Assembly: GCA_903813345.2 (NCBI GenBank)
Contig: CAIIXF020000005.1
Span: 25,423,375 to 25,487,374 of the forward strand
Direction: 5' to 3'
Length of the DNA stretch: 64,000 nucleotides
Origin: Owenia fusiformis
Taxonomy: Eukaryota > Annelida > Polychaeta > Sabellida > Oweniidae
Under the pieces are notes generated by a model that ran no database searches, was not told the DNA's origin, and saw only the letters and a list, made by a program, of their open reading frames with translations. Of this stretch, positions 58,685-64,000 are shown in pieces. Position 1 is the first letter of the stretch. Each line of letters begins with the position of its first letter. Both the position numbers and the translations under genes were made by a program.

Positions 58685-61150
58685 CATTTTCTTACTATTT
58701 AGAGCCTCACTTTTCAATCAGACACTGGAAGACATTGGAAAATTTCATGTGAAGTGCCCAGTAGCAGGGCTATAAGCCCTGAAAGGTTCAAAGTAATTGA
58801 ATTAGTAGGAGCTGAGAAAAAAATTGTTGATTTTTTGAAAAATTTGACATTTTTGAGAGGGGTGATTTTGTGTATGACTATAGCTGATGCCTATGGTTTC
58901 CAGATCTATCCCCCTTTGATGATAAATATGGTTTTGAAGTATGACACTAAGATGTAAAAGATAATCAAAATGGGTTTTAAGGAAGTTTAATGTTTTAAAC
59001 AAGTTCAAAATTCCAAAAATTGTACAATATCAGGTCTGAATTTACGAATTTTAGGTAAGACCTTGGATGAGCCTTAGATTTTTTACATCTGTCCCCCTTT
59101 GATGATATTTATGGTTTTGTAGTGTGGAACTAAGATGTACAAAATAATTTAGATGGTTTTTAAGAAGGTTTAAGGATTTTAACAAGTTCAAAATTTGAAG
59201 AATTGTACAATATCAGGTCTGAATTTACGAATTTTAGGTAAGACCTTGGATGAGCCTTAGATTTTTTACATCTGTCCCCCTTTGATGATATTTATGGTTT
59301 TGTAGTGTGGAACTAAGATGTACAAAATAATTTAGATGGTTTTTAAGAAGGTTTAAGGATTTTAACAAGTTCAAAATTTGAAGAATTGTACAATATCAGG
59401 TCTGAATTTACGAATTTCAGGTAAGACCTTTGATGGCTCTTATGTTTTTACATCTGTCACTCTTTGATGATATGTATTGTTTTGTAGTGTGGAACTAAAA
59501 TATTAAAAATGATTTAGATGGTTTTGAAGAGTGTTTAGGGATTTTAATGAGTCAAAAATTTTAAGAATTGTACAATATCAGGTCTGAATTTTCGAATTAT
59601 AGGTATGACCTTGGACGACTCTTTTGTTTTTTACATTTGTCCCTCTTTAATGACAGTTATAGTTTTATGATATGGAACTAAGATGTAAAATATAGATTAG
59701 AGGCCCTTTAGATGAATTTTAAGAAGGTTCAAGGATTCTAACAAGTTCAAAATTTGAAGAATTGTACAATATCAGGTCTGAATTTACTAATTTTAGGTAA
59801 GACCTTGGATGAGCCTTATATTTTTTTACACCTGTCCCTCTTTGATGATATGTATGGTTTTGTAGTGTGGAACTAAGATGTAAAAAATAATTTAGATCCA
59901 TTTTAAGAAGGTTTAAGGATTTTAATTTGAAGAATTGTACAATATCATGTCTACAATGAATGAATTTCAGGTATAACCTTGGTTAGCCCATATGATTTTA
60001 ATTTTAACACCTATCCCCTTTTCATGATATATTTGGTTTAGTTGTGTGGAAATATGTATATTATAATTTACATCAGTTTTAAAGAAGCTTAACGTTTTAA
60101 ACAAGTTCAAAATTTTGGCGTTTTGTACAATATCATATCTGAAATTAATGAATTTAAAGTATAACCTTGCTTGGCCCTTATATTTTTAACATCTATCCTT
60201 TTTGATGATATATATGGCTTAGTAGTGTGGAGCTAATGTGTAAATCATAATTAAGATGGGTTTAAAAGAAGTTTAAGGTTTTAAATAAGTTCAAATTTTG
60301 ACGAATTGTACAATATCAGAGCTGAAATTAATGAATTTTAGGTACTATGTTTTTTACATCTATCCCTTTTTGATGACATATACGCTTTAGTAGTGTTGAA
60401 CTAAGATGTTAAACAACAAAATTTAGACAGGTTTGAAAGAAGTTTAAGGTTTAAACAAGTGAAAAATTGAAGAATTGTACAATAACAGGTCTGGAATTTA
60501 TTAATTTTAGGTATAACTCTGGATGGCCCTTATTCGTTTTTTACATACATCTCTCTATGATAACATATATGGTTTTGTAGTATGGACTTAATATGTAAAA
60601 CATAATTAAGATGGGTTTTAAAGAAGTTTAAGGTTTTAAACAAGTTCAAATTTTGACGAATTGTACAATATCAGAGCTGATATTAATGAATTTTGGGTAT
60701 TAAGGTGAGCCTTATGTTCTTTACATCTATCCCTTTTTGATGACATATATGCTTTAGTAGTGTTGAACTAAGATCTTAAACATAATTTAGACAGGTTTTA
60801 AAGAAGCTAAAGGTTTAAACAAGTTAAAAAATTGAAGAATTGTACAATAACAGGTCTGGAATTTGTTAATTTTAGGTATAACTGTGGATGGCCCTTATCC
60901 GTTTTTTACATATACCTCTCTATGATAACATATATGGTTTTGTTGTATGAAACCAAGATGTAAAACATAATTTAGAAGGGTTTTAAGGAGGTTTAAGGTT
61001 TTAAACCTGTTCAAAACTTGACAAATTGTACAATAATATCATATCTTCTGACATTAATGAATTTCAGGTATGTATCTCTCTATGATGATATATATGGTTT
61101 AGTAGTATGGAACTAAGATGTAAAACATAATTTAGATGGGTTTTAAGGAA
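58685..61150. repeat. Left arm of giant inverted satellite array
   Basis: Begins with about 300 bp of unique sequence (cattttcttactatttagag ...) and continues as about twelve monomers of 183 bp (cctttgatgatatttatggt, ...gtacaatatcaggtctgaat, ...). The positions of tttacgaatt at 59041, 59224 and 59407 give an exact 183-bp period. Monomers toward the centre are more diverged. Confidence 0.9.
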
Positions 61151-61157
61151 GTTTAAA

Positions 61158-61400
61158 GGCAGAATCAGATCTATGGGATTGACAAAGTTACAAGCAACAT
61201 GTGCAATTCATGTACCAATCTATTCCTTACAATCTCAAATACAATATTTCCAAAAAGATTCACAATTTGTTAAGTTTAAAGGCAGAATCAGATCTATGGG
61301 TGTGACAAAATTACAAGCAACATGTACAATTCATGTACCAATCTATTCCTTACAATCTCAAATACAATATCTCCAAAAGGATTCATGATGTGTTAAAAAT
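61158..61400. repeat. Two copies of a 123-bp unit at the centre of the inverted array
   Basis: ggcagaatcagatctatggg starts at 61158 and again at 61281. Because 123 is 41 codons, a plus-strand frame stays open across both copies (KLQATCAIHVPIYSLQSQIQ). The frame begins inside repeat sequence with no upstream signals. Confidence 0.7.
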
Positions 61401-61839
61401 TGATGAAGTTATAATAGATTCAAAGAGCAAAAAATGGGTGAAAAATGTTTAAATTCTCCCAAAATAATAAGAATGGTGACCATTCTTATGAAAATAATAC
61501 ATTATTGTAGAAATCTTTAGTTTTCCTGAAATAAAGTGCGCACTTTGGGGATTATTAGCAAATAGACATGAAAAGGAATGACATAAGCCAGTATGGCAAG
61601 TGATTTAAGACGGTCATATATTTCACCATGAGTACTTTCTGGGCATAAATACAGTGGTTTTTATTAAAACAATATGTTTTCTTTCAAGTGAAGTCCCCAT
61701 GATAATAAAAATATCAATCAAACAATTTGAAAAATGATAAATAGGGACCCCATGCCAACATTTTTTTAAATGTTTAGAGCCAACCAAGGTTATACTTGAA
61801 ATGTAGTGTTAATTACAGACCTAATATTGGACAATGCGC

Positions 61840-64000
61840 CAAGATTTTGAACATGTGAAAATCCTTAAACCTTCTTAAAATCCATCTTAATTGTTTTTTT
61901 ACATCTTAGTTCCACACTACAAAATCGTACATATCTTCAAAGAGGGACAGATGTAAAAAATATATGGCTCACCAAAGGTCTTGCCTGAAATTCGTAAATT
62001 CAGACCTGATATTACAGAATTTTTCAAATTTTGAACTTATTAAAGTCCTTAAACCTTCTTAAAATTCATCTAAATTATATTTTACATCTTAGTTTGTTAT
62101 AAAACCATAAATATCATCAAAGAGAGACAGATATAAAAACATAAGGGTCATCCAAAGTCATACCTTAAATTCGTGAATTCAGACCTGATATTGTACAATT
62201 CTTCAAATTTTGGACTCACTGAAATCCTTAAACCTCCTTCAACTCCACCTAAGTTTTTTCTTACATATTATTTTCACACTACAAAAGCATACATATCATC
62301 AAAGAGGGACAGATGTGAAAAATGTATGGCTCACCAAAGGTCTTACCTGAAATTCGTAAATTCAGACCTGATATTGTACAATTCTTCAAATTTTGAACTT
62401 ATTAAAGTCCTTAAACCTTCTTAAAATTCATCTAAATTATATTTTACATCTTAGTTCGTTACTATAAAAAACCATAAATATCATCAAAGAGGGACAGATA
62501 TAAAAACATGAGGGTCATCCAAAGTCATACCTTAAATTCGTGAATTCAGACCTGATATTGTACAATTCTTCAAATTTTGGACTCACTGAAATCCTTAAAC
62601 CTTCTTCAACTCCACCTAAGTTTTTTCTTACATATTATTTTCACACTACAAAAGCATACATATCATCAAAGAGGGACAGATGTGAAAAATATATGGCTCA
62701 CCAAAGGTCTTACCTGAAATTCGTAAATTCAGACCTGATATTGTACAATTCCTCAAATTTTGAACTTATTAAAGTCCTTAAACCTTCTTAAAATTCATCT
62801 AAATTATATTTTACATCTTAGTTCGTTACTATAAAAAAAACTAAATATCATCAAAGAGGGACAGATATAAAAACATAAGGGTCATCTAAAGTCATACCTT
62901 AAATTCGTGAATTCAGATCTGATATTGTACAATTCTTCAAATTTTGGACTCACTGAAATCCTTAAACCTTCTTCAACTCCACCTAAGTTTTTTCTTGCAA
63001 ATTATTTTCACACTACAAAAGCATACATATCATCAAAGAGGGACAGATGTGAAAAATATATGGCTCACCAAAGGTCTTACCTGAAATTCGTAAATTCAGA
63101 CCTGATATTGTACAATTCTTCAAATTTTGAACTTATTAAAGTCCTTAAACCTTCTTAAAATTCATCTAAATTATATTTTACATCTTAGTTCGTTACTATA
63201 AAAAACCATAAATATCATCAAAGAGGGACAGATATAGAAACATAAGGGTCATCCAAAGTCATACCTTAAATTCGTGAATTCAGACCTGATATTGTACAAT
63301 TTTTCAAATTTTGGACTCACTTAAATCCTTAAACCTTCTTAAAGTCCACCTAAGTTTTTTCTTACATATTATTTTCACACTACAAAAGCATACATATCAT
63401 CAAAGAGGGACAGATTTGAAAAATATATGGCTCACCAAAGGTCTTACCTGAAATTCGTAAATTCAGACCTGATATTGTACAATTCTTCAAATTTTGAACT
63501 TGTTCAAATCCTTAAACCTTCTTAAAAACCATCTAAATTATTTTGTACATCTTAGTTCCACACTACAAAACCATAAATATCATCAAAGGGGGACAGATGT
63601 AAAAAATCTAAGGCTCGTCCAAGGTCTTACCTAAAATTCGTAAATTCAGACCTGATATTGTGCAATTCTTAGAATTTTGAACTTGTTTAAAACATTAAAC
63701 TTCGTTAAAACCCATTTTAATTATTTTTTACATCTTAGTTCCATACTTCAAAACCATATTTATCATCAAAGAGAGAAAGATCTGGAAACCATAGGCATCA
63801 GCTATAGTCAAATACAAAATCACCCCTCTCAAAAATGTCAAATTTTTCAAAAAATCAACAATTTTTTTCTCGACTCATACTGATTCAATTAGTTTGAACC
63901 TTTCAGGGCTTATAGCCCTGCTACTGGACACTTCACATGAAATTTTCCAATGTCTTCCAGTGTCTGATTGAAAAGTGAGGCTCTAAATAGTAAGAAAATG
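61840..64000. repeat. Right arm of giant inverted satellite array, 367-bp dimeric higher-order unit
   Basis: Complement of the left arm. Here two monomer types alternate, so that whole dimers repeat every 367 bp (same start at 62173, 62540 and 62907). The outermost 500-600 bp match the left arm's outer end closely, up to the window edge, where agtaagaaaatg pairs with cattttcttact at 58685. Confidence 0.9.

Noticed and set aside
58754-58957. Plus-strand frame in the outer part of the inverted array
   Set aside because: Its counterpart in the right arm is not kept open in the same way and no domain is visible; repeat by-product.
62173-63158. Three 83-aa plus-strand frames of identical length
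   Set aside because: They are successive copies of the 367-bp satellite dimer, not a gene family.

Overview
This is eukaryotic nuclear DNA, AT-rich, with GT-AG introns, two spliced protein-coding genes and a very heavy load of tandem and inverted repeats. The ADA2/ADGF-type deaminase, a neuralized-type RING protein, many small TIR elements, long minisatellites and frequent tacatgta-like words suggest a marine invertebrate, probably a lophotrochozoan such as a mollusc. That assignment is inference; nothing in the window fixes the species.

There are two confident genes, arranged tail to tail. On the + strand, 16702-27791 holds a three-exon gene for a secreted ADA2-like adenosine deaminase (668 aa). 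It has an added C-terminal IPT/TIG domain and a GPI-anchor-like tail, and most of the protein lies in one 1.67-kb exon. On the - strand, 36272-29950 holds a seven-exon gene for a 496-aa protein with a neuralized-type C-terminal RING finger. Every exon phase in both genes closes correctly. Between them, the last exon of the RING gene and its flank have been tandemly duplicated. The decayed copy (27790-28340) starts at the deaminase stop codon and now supplies the deaminase 3' UTR. One further orphan exon candidate lies at 50114-50288.

Region by region: 1-2525 is a 41-bp minisatellite interrupted by other repeats, including a GC-rich 686-bp TIR element. 2526-15560 is gene-free and holds small TIR elements and tandem repeats. 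15570-27880 is the deaminase gene, with intron minisatellites, a 29-bp-arm hairpin, a pogo-like element, a 0.5-kb inverted repeat pair and a TIR element just before exon 3. 29266-36480 is the RING gene, with an intronic L1/Tx1-type LINE insertion and a promoter carrying a palindromic kappaB site and a CRE. 36500-41200 holds two hAT-type elements. 41200-50600 is nearly featureless. 50660-57450 is a palindrome-dense nest: a 4.0-kb element with about 140-bp inverted ends contains a degenerate LINE, which in turn contains a 368-bp promoter-like insert with 9-bp duplications. 58685-64000 is one giant inverted repeat built of a 183-bp satellite with a 367-bp dimeric higher-order unit, and it runs off the window.

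No LTR retroelement, endogenous virus, Polinton, CRISPR array or rRNA gene was recognised. tRNAs could not be searched systematically by eye.
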